Positions 37,542 through 47,087 of a stretch of DNA of 64,000 nucleotides are shown one piece after another (position 1 is the first letter of the stretch; the number at the start of each line of letters is the position of its first letter). The stretch is taken from the NCBI GenBank assembly GCA_006503475.1, contig RSEH01000110.1:84401-148400 (forward strand), read 5' to 3'. Position numbers and translations under genes: made by a program. This DNA comes from Stentor roeselii. Lineage: Eukaryota > Ciliophora > Heterotrichea > Heterotrichida > Stentoridae. Below the pieces are notes generated by a model that was not told the DNA's origin, searched no databases, and saw only the letters and a list, made by a program, of their open reading frames with translations.

Positions 37542-38732
37542 ATGGTAGAAAGTCTGACATTCTGTTCAGTCTGTTTTGAAGAGTACAACAAAGAAGAGCG
37601 AGTACCCCTGCTAGTATCATGCGGACATACTTTTTGCCGTAGTTGCTTAGTCCTTCTTCCCGAGCCTTTGAAATGTCCTCACTGCCGCTTCACCGAAACT
37701 CGTACCTTAGCCGACCTTCCAAAGAACTTCATAGTTTACCAGATCCAAGCCCAGCTAAACCCAACAGACCTTCCAATGTGTGACCACAAAGAACTTCTCT
37801 TTTACTGCAAAGTTTGCAAATACCCGATATGCGTGAACTGCGTGGTGCATCATTCAAATCACGGTCTTCTCAGTCTGACAGATCCAGAACTTCCAAACCT
37901 GATCAACAACCACCTAGACCAGATCCGTTCAGCCTACTTGTTCAGGATGGAAGAATGCAAGAAAAGAAAGGAAAAGTCCGAAGCGATGTTGAAAGACTGG
38001 AGAGAAAGTTACGAAGCCAACAAGCAACTTATTCAGTCAACTTTCAAGAGAATGAGGGAAAATGTTGAGAGTGAGGAACATCATTATTTGGAAAAAATTA
38101 ATAGTTTGTTTCAGAGAATGTGTAATCAGCAGGATGATAACTTGCAGAATAGCTATAAGGTTGAAATTCAGGTGGATAATGATTGGATTTGGAGTAATTT
38201 CAGGAAACTTGGGAATATCGGAATTTTTAACCCTGCTAGGCAAGAGTTTCTGGTAAGAAGGAGCAGGAATGTAAAGGCACTTAATTGGAAGTACTCTGGA
38301 AGGATTGATGCTCTTAGCTTTAAGACTGATAGAGAGGTTTTTCTTACTGCTATTGGAGTTTGCACTCCTTATAAACTTGATAAAGTTACTTTTATTAATG
38401 AAATCAAGGTTCTTAGGGGACAGACTACTAGAAGTGAAGTTGTTTATTTGCATTCGAAGACTTTTGGAATTGTTGTTGATTTCAATGCTGGGGTCTCGAA
38501 GGTACCTTTGGAGACTACTGTCAAGATCTTGCCGAATGAGTTTTATACTCTTTATTTGAAGATCTCTGGAGCTAAGACCTTTAAGTGTGTTGATTCGCTT
38601 GTTTCGGCTAAGGGAAGGGATGATACTAGGTTCTTGTTCTCTAATACTACTTTTGTGAAGGATGATGAGAGTAATAGGACTGATATTTTGTGTGGGCCTC
38701 TTGTGGATTTTTATTATGTTTCAGAAATTTAG
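37542..38732 (+). CDS. RING, B-box and PHR-domain protein (TRIM-like E3 ubiquitin ligase)
   Basis: The 396-residue product has a C3HC4 RING at residues about 8-48 (CSVCFEEYNKEERVPLLVSC, GHTFCRSC, CPHC), a B-box at about 78-108 (CDHKELLFYCKVCKYPICVN, then H-x-x-H), a coiled coil to about 200, and a C-terminal beta domain of about 150 residues. That last domain (FLTAIGVCTPYKLDKVTFIN ... FFSNTTFVKDDESNRTDIL-type end) looks like the PHR domain of PAM/Highwire/RPM-1 and BTBD proteins. The RING gives ubiquitin ligase activity; the PHR presumably selects substrate. RING residues are complete, so the enzyme should be active. Sits in a run of RING/B-box/kelch genes (32.9-38.7 kb). Confidence 0.85.
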   Translation: MVESLTFCSVCFEEYNKEERVPLLVSCGHTFCRSCLVLLPEPLKCPHCRFTETRTLADLPKNFIVYQIQAQLNPTDLPMCDHKELLFYCKVCKYPICVNCVVHHSNHGLLSLTDPELPNLINNHLDQIRSAYLFRMEECKKRKEKSEAMLKDWRESYEANKQLIQSTFKRMRENVESEEHHYLEKINSLFQRMCNQQDDNLQNSYKVEIQVDNDWIWSNFRKLGNIGIFNPARQEFLVRRSRNVKALNWKYSGRIDALSFKTDREVFLTAIGVCTPYKLDKVTFINEIKVLRGQTTRSEVVYLHSKTFGIVVDFNAGVSKVPLETTVKILPNEFYTLYLKISGAKTFKCVDSLVSAKGRDDTRFLFSNTTFVKDDESNRTDILCGPLVDFYYVSEI

Positions 38733-39825
38733 ATGATTTTTTAGAATTTAAGGTTTTTTATGATGTTGAATGTTTCATTAGGGAAAAGGTAATTATGAGT
38801 ATTATTTACATCTAGATTTAATAAATTCTATTGATTTTTTATTGAGCCTTATCAAATTTAAAATTTTAGATTTTTTGATGAAACTTAGATGTAAGAATCT
38901 CATCTGGATAAATTTCAAAAACTGAAGTTAAAGATTGATTTCGATTTCATTTCATTTCTCTGGCAAGAAACTTATTTTTTTTATTAAATATCAAAATTTT
39001 CCAAGGATATATTCTTTTTATCATCTTCTACTTTTCAACTCAGATATTATGTCTTATTAGAATTAAAGTCTGCAAGGGCATAAATGTAACCTAAGATAGT
39101 GACAAAAGTCTTTTATTGAAGATACCAGTTGAATCTGGTAGAATCACACTGATCGAAAAAGTAAATATTTTGAAATAGTTCATATTCTAGTGGCTGTACA
39201 AGATATAGCATTCTTTTACTTCGTCATCCTTTAATAAGAGTCATTTTAAATCTATTATATTCGTTTTTTTATAAACCTGTTGGATTGAGTTAGGAGATGT
39301 TCTTCAAAACAGGCCAAGGCAAGTAATCATATTTTTTAAACTGCACTTTTAGCGCACATAAATTTATAAATCTATTACAAAGTAAAAGTACTCAAATGGT
39401 AGTTCGTGCAGGTAATAAAGTCCTTCTATATCAAGAAAATTGTGTATTCTTTCAATGGTGATTTGGCATTCAGTTGTTTTATAGACGTTTTATAAAGTTT
39501 TTCAATAATAATAATTTTCAGTATAATATATTTGGCCAAGTTGAACTTTTGCCTTTTTATGTTGCTTGAAGTGATGCTACTGCTATATTTTCTATTAATC
39601 TTTTCAAAATTTTAAATTTGTCCTGAATTTTTCAAACTATCTTGAGCAAATCTTCAGAACAATGAAATACTTTCCATTAGTAAATGCAAAAATGATTGAT
39701 ATTTATCTTTATTTGTTACAATCTTTCAAAAATTTTAAATTCCTATATTTTTTCCATCCATAGAAATTTTCATTTCTTAATTTAAATAATTAAAGCTCAG
39801 CTATTTAAAGAAAATTTCAACTTTG
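38733..39825. other. 1.1-kb AT-rich intergenic region
   Basis: Convergent region after the RING-PHR gene and the basic gene at 39826. I see no RNA gene, repeat or coding frame. Longer than usual for this window, where convergent gaps are mostly under 20 bp. Confidence 0.6.
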
Positions 39826-41379
39826 TCAAGGTTTTTCAATTGAAATTTTAATTGAATCGAATGAAATTTTCATTTTTCTTCCAATGAGCATGGAAAATAA
39901 AGAAAACAATTTAATTGAATTTTTTACTTGATGATTATTTGAGGAGCTTATCCAAGTTTTGATCAGAGTTTCTGGGGACTGTTTCTTTTTTAAGGACAAG
40001 TATTGAAGGTGGATTACTATTTTATGTAAAGATTCCTTGAGATCTGGAGATTCTTTTTTGAAGATTTGCAGAATTGATAGTGATTTTTCAATATTTAAGT
40101 TACTGAGATAGAAACTGTTCTTCAGGATTGAGGCAAGAATTTTTTCTTGTTGATTGACCTTTTGCTTAAGTGATTCATTGAAGGGCTTAGTAAAGTTAAG
40201 ACAATAGCCTTTTCGTATCTGGATTTGAAACTTCTTAAAGAAAGTTTTTAAAATATAGAAAGATTTTATTGAGAGTTTTTTTAAAGCTTCAGTAAAAGGT
40301 TCAAGAAATATTATTTTCTGATTGTTTTTATATTTGGAATCCTCTCTCTGTAAGAAATAAGATAGCCTTCTGCCTGTTTTAACCTTTTTCAAAAGTTTTA
40401 TTTCATTGACTTGCCCTTCATTCAGACCATTCAAGTAAAAATCTCTAAAAATTTTCTTTAATCTCAACTGTAAAAAAAAAGCCAAAATTCTTGTGACTTT
40501 TGAAATGTTTTTGCTTTCTTTCTGTAAAACTAAAGGCACTCTTTCATTAAAACTAGATTTTTTCATTAAAGATCTTTTAAATTTCGCAAAAATCATCCAT
40601 TTGTTAATCGTTTCTTTCTGAATAAAATAAAATCTCATTATTGAAAGTCTGAAAAGTATATTAAGTGAATTTTTTATTCTAACCCAGAACAATGTATCAT
40701 AATAATTTACTGACATTATACGTAAAGAAGCTATCTTCAACTTTTTCTGGAATTTCAAAGTTTTTTTCTTCAAACTCTTTGAAAGTACTGCATGAATTTT
40801 TAATTTTAACCAAGATATTTCGATTTCATGGCATCTGCAATAAAAAATCAACTTAAAAACACACTTTTTTATTAAAATTTTTTTCTTATTTTGGAAAACT
40901 TTCAATTTTTTTAAGGATTTTTTGATGCAGGCTCTTATTGAAACTTGAAGAATCTTGCAAAAATACTGAATTTTTCTTGATTCCATGAGAAAAAGATGCA
41001 AAGAATTGATTTTTTTTATTTTTTGAAATGCGAAATTTAATCTTTTTCTAGGCAACTGATCAAATTTCAACAAATTTAAAATTTTGTATCTGCTGAGAAG
41101 TTCAGAATCAACTTGATTACCTAAAGAAAGTTCATTAGGAGCATCTTTTCCAAGTGATTTTTTCATGTATTTTTCGAATATCTCTGAAAGTTTCAAGGAA
41201 ACTTTTCCTTGATTTTTCAGTTTGGCAACAATCATCAAGACTGACCTCTTTTGAGACATCGAGCTTCTTTTTATTAAAAAATGTAGTCTTTTAGTATGAT
41301 AGTCCTGAAGATAAGGCTTTCTAGGTGTATCCGCCAATACTTCTTCTACCAAAAACTTAAAATTTTCTTGCTCTACCAT
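39826..41379 (-). CDS. Very basic hypothetical helical protein
   Basis: The 517-residue product is Lys/Phe/Leu/Ile-rich and AT-biased. It is predicted here by eye to be mostly helical, with short basic repeats like KKSLKKLKVFQNKKK, RLSIMRFYFIQKETINKW and FKRSLMKKSSF. Regularly spaced aromatic residues within basic helices recall Sfi1/centrin-binding or IQ-like arrays (an F-x-x-W or W-x-x-F feel), but no consensus repeat is clear, so I only note it. No enzymatic motif. The N-terminal MVEQENFKFLVEEVLADTPR is the only acidic part. The start lies after TTAATAATT. A large chance frame of this length in AT-rich DNA is unlikely but the composition lowers confidence. Confidence 0.6.
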   Translation of the reverse strand: MVEQENFKFLVEEVLADTPRKPYLQDYHTKRLHFLIKRSSMSQKRSVLMIVAKLKNQGKVSLKLSEIFEKYMKKSLGKDAPNELSLGNQVDSELLSRYKILNLLKFDQLPRKRLNFAFQKIKKINSLHLFLMESRKIQYFCKILQVSIRACIKKSLKKLKVFQNKKKILIKKCVFKLIFYCRCHEIEISWLKLKIHAVLSKSLKKKTLKFQKKLKIASLRIMSVNYYDTLFWVRIKNSLNILFRLSIMRFYFIQKETINKWMIFAKFKRSLMKKSSFNERVPLVLQKESKNISKVTRILAFFLQLRLKKIFRDFYLNGLNEGQVNEIKLLKKVKTGRRLSYFLQREDSKYKNNQKIIFLEPFTEALKKLSIKSFYILKTFFKKFQIQIRKGYCLNFTKPFNESLKQKVNQQEKILASILKNSFYLSNLNIEKSLSILQIFKKESPDLKESLHKIVIHLQYLSLKKKQSPETLIKTWISSSNNHQVKNSIKLFSLFSMLIGRKMKISFDSIKISIEKP

Positions 41380-41519
41380 AATTATTAATCACCTTCTAAA
41401 AATAAACCAATAATCCATAATAAATCAATATCCTCATCAAACAATCAATACCTCTAAAAAATAACCAAAACTTTAAAATCTTCTAAAAAATCCTTTAAAA
41501 TTGATTCAAAATTAAATAA

Positions 41520-41903
41520 TTACCTCCTGATCTCTTCCTGCACTTTTTCATAAAATGCTGAAAGTAAGCTAAACTGTTCCAAATAATCCACATTTTCATT
41601 ATAATCCTGAACAATAGCATTTAAGTTCTTTTTAACCTCAGGACAAATGTACTCCAAACTCTTCTTGTCCCTGACTTGTCCAAACATCGACTCTTCAGGT
41701 CCCGCTGACTTTCTTTTTATTTCAAATCCTTCAGAGGACTGATAAGTCCATCCATGATGTGCAATGTTTTTTAACTTTTCAACAGCTGCTGAAATAGTTT
41801 CAAATGGAAACTCGTCTTCGCTGGTGTCTTCTTCAAAGGAGCCTGACAATGAGACCACCTGCCATTCAAGTATTGGAGGGGTTTTTACTCTTGGAACTTC
41901 CAT
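41520..41903 (-). CDS. Small hypothetical protein
   Basis: The 127-residue product is not recognised. It starts MEVPRVKTPPILEWQVVSLS, then an acidic stretch (SFEEDTSEDEFPFETI), a helix (AAVEKLKNIAHHGWTYQSSE) and a C-terminal helical, likely coiled-coil region (ICPEVKKNLNAIVQDYNENV to EKVQEEIRR). A possible folded helical domain from residue 35 to the end. The ATG lies at CATTAATTATT on the plus strand, the usual AT-rich start context. It shares strand with the basic gene at 39826 (140 bp apart) and diverges from the ankyrin gene. Confidence 0.6.
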   Translation of the reverse strand: MEVPRVKTPPILEWQVVSLSGSFEEDTSEDEFPFETISAAVEKLKNIAHHGWTYQSSEGFEIKRKSAGPEESMFGQVRDKKSLEYICPEVKKNLNAIVQDYNENVDYLEQFSLLSAFYEKVQEEIRR

Positions 41904-42256
41904 TAATTATTTCGATGTCACTGTTGGAATAAACACGCTTTCAAGGAAAAGATGTGAAGACTACAGTGTAGATCTCGACTGAGCCATTTAAGGAACGAAC
42001 AATGGTTGGATCCTGGGTAAACAAAGTCGATTCGTGAGATAGTTTTAGGGATTCGTGGAGATGTGAATTTTAGGAATTTTTCGGTGATTTGGATTATATC
42101 CCAATATTTTTAGTATTTAATATGGGATTAGAGTCGATTTTTGAAGGTTTAGTTGTTTGGTTGAGTTAAATAGATGTTATTTATATTGGATGGTTGTCTG
42201 TGGGTATTATTTGTATAAGTTAATGTTTATGTGAATTACTTTTATCTTATACTCAA
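41904..42256. other. Divergent intergenic region
   Basis: About 350 bp between the small gene at 41520-41903 and the ankyrin-SAM gene. Left part is GC-richer than most intergenic DNA here (for example GGTTGGATCCTGGGTAAAC near 42005), right part is AT-rich. No RNA gene or motif recognised; should carry promoters for both genes. Confidence 0.55.
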
Positions 42257-43483
42257 ATGTTACATAGAGTATGTAGATCAGGAGATTTAAAGTCTATTTC
42301 TGAAGCGATTTTAAATCATAAGTCAGAAATCAACGAGAAAGATGAAGGTGTAAATTTTAATTAGCTTGGATGGACTGCACTGTATCGAGCAGTCATATGT
42401 GATCAATACGAAGTCTGTGAGGCTCTTTTACAAAACGGAGCAGATCCCAACATCCCAAACAACTTAGGACAAATCCCATTACACTCAGCCTGTGAAAGTG
42501 GAAACTATTCCCTAGCCTCCCTCTTATTATCCTACTCATCAGACTGCAACATCCAATCCTGCACAGGAGACAGTCCTCTTCACTACGCATCAAGTAAAGG
42601 CGATTTTTTCATAGTAAAGCTTCTCCTCGAAAACGGAGCTCTTCCCAACCTGACCAACCAAGTAAAAACTAAACAGCTTGGACTGACAGCGTTAGACCTA
42701 TCAATAGAAGGAAATTTTAAAGAATGCGTAGAAATTTTCAAACAATTCGGTGGAGAAATTTCTGAAAACACAACAAAAAAGGTCTCAGTGACAAGTAACG
42801 ACCTAAGATCCTCCGAGCAAGACTTAAAAGCTGTTTACTTGACAAGTAAATCAGAAGACATCAGTGAAATCGAAAGTTCGCCTCACATTTACGAACTTTT
42901 CAATACTTTTGGAGGACTTTCTTCCGCGATTCAAGAAAGTAAAAAATCAGAAAAAATGATGCTTTTTGACTGGCTTAGTGAAAATGGACTTGGCGAGTTG
43001 TTTGATGTTTTGGTTGACTCTGGGTATGATGATCATATTGTCATGGCAAGGCAGATGCTTACCACGATGCCGATTAAAATGAAGAACTTGGCGGAAATCG
43101 GGGTTTTTAAAACTGGACATCAAAGACGACTGCTCTTTTGTCTTGAAGAAGAAGGGAAAAATAGGAAAATGGTTAAAAGGGATAGCTTTAGAACTGGATT
43201 TATACCTGGAATTAAAGAAGTTTTGAAGGATATTGGAATGAGCTGCTATTTGAAGAATTTTGTTGAGGCTGGGTATGATGATTACTCCACTATTGTCAGA
43301 ATGAACTTTTCGAAATGGGCTCTTAATGAAGAAATTATCAAAAATGAACTCAAAATTTATGATTTTCATGAAATTCAGAAATTCCTACGCAAGGTGCAGC
43401 AGGACTCTTCTGGGAAAGTAGAAACAGGGATTTTATTTGAAGAACCGAGAAATGTAGCTTGTAGCAAGTGTTTTTTGATGTAA
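42257..43483 (+). CDS. Ankyrin-repeat and SAM-domain protein with CaaX C-terminus, three exons
   Basis: Exons 42257-42349, 42365-42661 and 42677-43483 are separated by 15-nt introns (42350-42364 and 42662-42676). They give 398 residues. Residues about 1-165 are four ankyrin repeats (LGWTALYRAVICDQYEVCEA, LGQIPLHSACESGNYSLASL, TGDSPLHYASSKGDFFIVKL, LGLTALDLSIEGNFKECVEI); the first two junctions fall at LGWTAL and LGLTAL and restore the repeat consensus. Residues about 225-290 and 310-375 are two SAM-type helix bundles (MLFDWLSENGLGELFDVLVD; IKEVLKDIGMSCYLKNFVEA). The last four residues CFLM form a CaaX box with Met, predicted to be farnesylated, so the protein should attach to a membrane. ANK plus SAM proteins are scaffolds; partner unknown. 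Starting from a later ATG would lose the ankyrin half. Confidence 0.9.
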
Positions 43484-43741
43484 TTTTTTAATTTTTAAAT
43501 TTTCTCACTGTCAAGAGCCCAGTTAAAACTATTTTAGACCTGGTTGAAATTCCTTAATTAATTTTTTTAAAACCAAGAAATAATGGCTCAAATTTTAGTT
43601 GATTGTGAATTAAAAATCACTGTAGAAAATCTTTGAATTTTCTTTTTTTCATTATCTAGTGTCTTTAATCTGGTCAACTCCTTATTTTGTATTCAAATCC
43701 TTCAACTTCCCACAATCCTTATCCAAAAATTCTTATAAAAT

Positions 43742-46700
43742 ATGAAATTCGATCAGCAAGCGAAGCTCAGTATATTTCTGCATCTTTTATCAGTCTTTTT
43801 CCTGATATACTCGCTATTCTTTACCTTTTTTTCTGTGCAGTTGTCTTCGAATGAGTTGTTCAGAATTACTCTTTCAAGAGTGGAATTTGAATTTTCTCTG
43901 AAACAACTTCCTGCAGTTTCTTTGTCTTCTTCGTTTTCTTCTGTTTCTGATCAGTGCTCGTTGTCGAATCCTTCGATATTTGACGGTTTGTGCTCGTTTA
44001 TTACTGGTTTTTTCATGGGAGGACTGCTTTACATTTTATTGACTTTAGCTGTTTGTTGCTGTTGTTTGAATACTGCGACAGGGATCTGGTGGATAGTCCG
44101 ATACAAAAAACAGGCAAAATTTGACGCGACTTCATTTCTATCCTCCTTGATTTACTTAGCCGCAATATGTTCGTATCTTTTAATAGCTTCAGTTTACAGC
44201 ACTGAGTGCAAAGCAAGCAGTGGAGTAGCCTGGTCGTTTCTTCTAGAAATATACCTGATCCTTCTCTCTTTCCACTATCATTTCATGTTAAAGCCTGAGT
44301 TCCTCAAACAATTTAGCCTATTGGAGCAATTTGAAAGTAAGTCTGAAATAAAAGAAACCAACTTGAGCCCTTTTGTTATTCCAAGCAAACTTGGCAACGA
44401 GACTTATCAGAGCGAAGATGAAGTTCCTAAAGGAAAGTCTACGAAAAGAATGTCTTCTTGTGCATCAATACAAGTTGATCCTGATGTTCTTGACTCAACT
44501 GTCTCTAAGCATCTAACTCAAGACATAGAGAAATTAATTGAACAGAAGAAGATACTAGAAAAATCAACAGGCCATCTAAAAAACCTGATCAGTTCAGCAT
44601 CTCCCGACATTTCTTTGTATCAGTCTAAAATCGATTTAAAAACCAACGAAATCACCTACCTGAAAGAAGTAATGAAAGATCTAAAAGAGAAACTAATAGA
44701 AAAAGACTTACTCCTCAGTGAAGTAGAAAGAGAAGTAACTGTTTATAAAACTCTTGCCGACAGTTTATCCGCCAACAACTCTTTACTAAATAAAAACCTC
44801 GAAGATAAAGAAAAGTTAATCGAAGGTTTTCGAACAAGTAATTTATTCAAAAGCTTCGAAGATGTAAACGAAAGTGTCAAAAGAGAAGGTCTAAGTTCAA
44901 ACGACCGATTCACAGACAGTACAAACATCGGCTTCTCCATAAACAACACTGAACGAGAAAGCATGTTCGAAAGGATCCAGTCCTTAAACCGCGCCCTAGA
45001 AATCCAAAAAGAAATAAACGACCAGCTCATCATTCGCAACAAAAGACTTGAAGACTCAGCAAAAAGACTCTCTGAGATCTCAGAAAGTCATAAAAGTGAA
45101 GAAAGTTCTAAAAAATTCCAAGAAATTCAAAGAAAACTTGAAGAAATGAGTGAAAAAATCATTGAACTTAAAGAAAAAAATAAGTCATCGAAAGGAATAG
45201 TTGAAGCTCAACTCGGAAAAATTCAAAGTTTGAAGGAAGACTGTGAAACTCTAGAAGAACAACTTGAGGCCTGTAGAGACAAAGCGAAAAACTTTGAAAA
45301 TATGTACCTTGACGCATGCAGCATCAACATTAGAGATAAAAACGAGTGGGACCTGGAAAAGGAAGACCTTCAATACTCAAGAAACCTGTTGAAACGCGAA
45401 GTAGACTCTTTAAACTCACGGTTAAAGTTACAAGAAAGTTCATTAAACCAAGAAATCCACAACCTCACTAATGAATTAGACAGGTTAAAAGACCAGTTAA
45501 ATCTTTTCCACGCTGAAAACAGTGCCGCTCGTTCAGAACTTGAAAACCTCCGAGAAATGCAATCAATTCTCTCCGAAAAACACTCAGATAGCACCCCAGA
45601 CTACATCCGAGTCTCTCCAGAAAAATTCTCAAACCTTCTCCAAATCGAGCCTCGTTACGAAAAAACAATAACAGACCTAGACAAGTCCTTCCACAGTATA
45701 ATCAACGAAAAAGAAGACCTTCGAAAATCTCTAATCGAAAAAGAATCCGTTTTACAAGAACTTTCAGAAATGAACCAAAAACTCAGTCATCAACTTTTCG
45801 TCCTGAAAGAAAACCGCCCTTCAACTGGTTCAAAAAGTGAAGGAACTTTAGGCAGCATGGCAAGTGACACTTCAAGTCTAACATCAGGACTAAGCGTTCA
45901 AGAAATGATGATAATCGAAAGTTTAGGAGGCGTCGACTACAGGACCAACCCGTTACTTGAGAAGATTTCAAAGCTAAAAAAAGAGCCTCCGATGATTTAC
46001 TCAAACTTATGGAAATTGATGGAAAAACTCATGCAAGAAAAAACGAAAGTAGACAAAATGGACATGGCATTAAAAAGAAAGCCAAGAGCGATGTTTGAAT
46101 TCGTAAGTGACTTTTTCTTGTCACACTTCGGGTTGCAGACCTTGGCAAATCGCCAGTTAAAAGCGATGAGTATCAGTTTAGAAGAGCTGCATAGGGTGGG
46201 ACATCCTTATGGAGTCTTCTTCTGCAGAATCCTCAGTCTTTACCACCCTCGACCTGTCCCAGCGGACTTGGCAGCGTTTTTGATGATCGTTCAAAGCATG
46301 TTCAACAAACTGGTCCCCTTTCACAGTCAGATGAGTTTCGCTCAGCATTACGAGGTCCTGCAATATGGAGGAAATGCTTCTATTGTTGATGTCATGGAAC
46401 TTGTAATGAAAATCTGTAAAGCTGATAGAAAAGTAGGAGAAAGAATTATTTACTCGATTCATAAAGACTCTGAGAAAAAATTGGAAATTTCTTTACTTAA
46501 GGCTTGTGGAACACTTGCGAAGATGAACTCGGACCCGAAAAGTGTTTTTGAATTGCTTGACTCGAATGAGACGCAAAGTTTGGATTATCATGAATTTGTT
46601 GATGGCATCAGATATACACTTGGGATTTGGATCAGTCAGGAAGAAGCTGAAGATATCTGTGCGTATCTTGATAAAGACTCGAATGGAAATGTTACGATGG

Positions 46701-47074
46701 AAGAATGGGTCGAAAAAATTGATTTTGATGAGTTTAGGAGGAAAATTAAGGAACCTGCTGCTTTTGTTACTAAGGTTGAGGTTTTGAATGCTTTTATTGA
46801 AGAGTATGAACTTGAAATGATTGAGGAGTATAATAGACTCAGGCAGAGGATAAAAAAGCGAACTCTATCACGTGAAGATTTCTCATCCTTTATCAAAGAA
46901 ATCGACCCTGATCACAAAGACCATGAAATCCTAAAAATGTTCGAAAGGCTAAGAAAAGATGAAAATAACAACTTTGTATCTTCTGAAGGTGCCTGTATGT
47001 CAGTTCTAAAGAACAAAGTCGGAGGATTCGGTATCGGAATCTTCGATCTTGAAAAAATGATAGACCTTAATTAG
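43742..47074 (+). CDS. Tetraspan membrane protein with long coiled coil and EF-hands
   Basis: The 1110-residue product has four membrane helices at about residues 10-32, 92-115, 134-152 and 160-180, with cysteines in the first outside loop and a CCCC run in helix 2. A Glu/Lys/Ser coiled coil runs from about 235 to 690. A folded helical domain (about 740-920) follows, then two EF-hands near 939 (DSNETQSLDYHEF) and 977 (DKDSNGNVTMEEW). A third, weaker site is near 1053 (DPDHKDHEIL). EF2 is canonical; EF1 has Thr at position 5 and may be weaker. This suggests a membrane-anchored rod whose far end senses Ca2+ (inference). I do not know a family with this order. Stentor-type cells contract through Ca2+-binding fibres, but no link is shown. 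Ends 13 bp from the convergent gene's stop. Confidence 0.82.
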   Translation: MKFDQQAKLSIFLHLLSVFFLIYSLFFTFFSVQLSSNELFRITLSRVEFEFSLKQLPAVSLSSSFSSVSDQCSLSNPSIFDGLCSFITGFFMGGLLYILLTLAVCCCCLNTATGIWWIVRYKKQAKFDATSFLSSLIYLAAICSYLLIASVYSTECKASSGVAWSFLLEIYLILLSFHYHFMLKPEFLKQFSLLEQFESKSEIKETNLSPFVIPSKLGNETYQSEDEVPKGKSTKRMSSCASIQVDPDVLDSTVSKHLTQDIEKLIEQKKILEKSTGHLKNLISSASPDISLYQSKIDLKTNEITYLKEVMKDLKEKLIEKDLLLSEVEREVTVYKTLADSLSANNSLLNKNLEDKEKLIEGFRTSNLFKSFEDVNESVKREGLSSNDRFTDSTNIGFSINNTERESMFERIQSLNRALEIQKEINDQLIIRNKRLEDSAKRLSEISESHKSEESSKKFQEIQRKLEEMSEKIIELKEKNKSSKGIVEAQLGKIQSLKEDCETLEEQLEACRDKAKNFENMYLDACSINIRDKNEWDLEKEDLQYSRNLLKREVDSLNSRLKLQESSLNQEIHNLTNELDRLKDQLNLFHAENSAARSELENLREMQSILSEKHSDSTPDYIRVSPEKFSNLLQIEPRYEKTITDLDKSFHSIINEKEDLRKSLIEKESVLQELSEMNQKLSHQLFVLKENRPSTGSKSEGTLGSMASDTSSLTSGLSVQEMMIIESLGGVDYRTNPLLEKISKLKKEPPMIYSNLWKLMEKLMQEKTKVDKMDMALKRKPRAMFEFVSDFFLSHFGLQTLANRQLKAMSISLEELHRVGHPYGVFFCRILSLYHPRPVPADLAAFLMIVQSMFNKLVPFHSQMSFAQHYEVLQYGGNASIVDVMELVMKICKADRKVGERIIYSIHKDSEKKLEISLLKACGTLAKMNSDPKSVFELLDSNETQSLDYHEFVDGIRYTLGIWISQEEAEDICAYLDKDSNGNVTMEEWVEKIDFDEFRRKIKEPAAFVTKVEVLNAFIEEYELEMIEEYNRLRQRIKKRTLSREDFSSFIKEIDPDHKDHEILKMFERLRKDENNNFVSSEGACMSVLKNKVGGFGIGIFDLEKMIDLN

Positions 47075-47087
47075 TTTTAAGAAGAAT

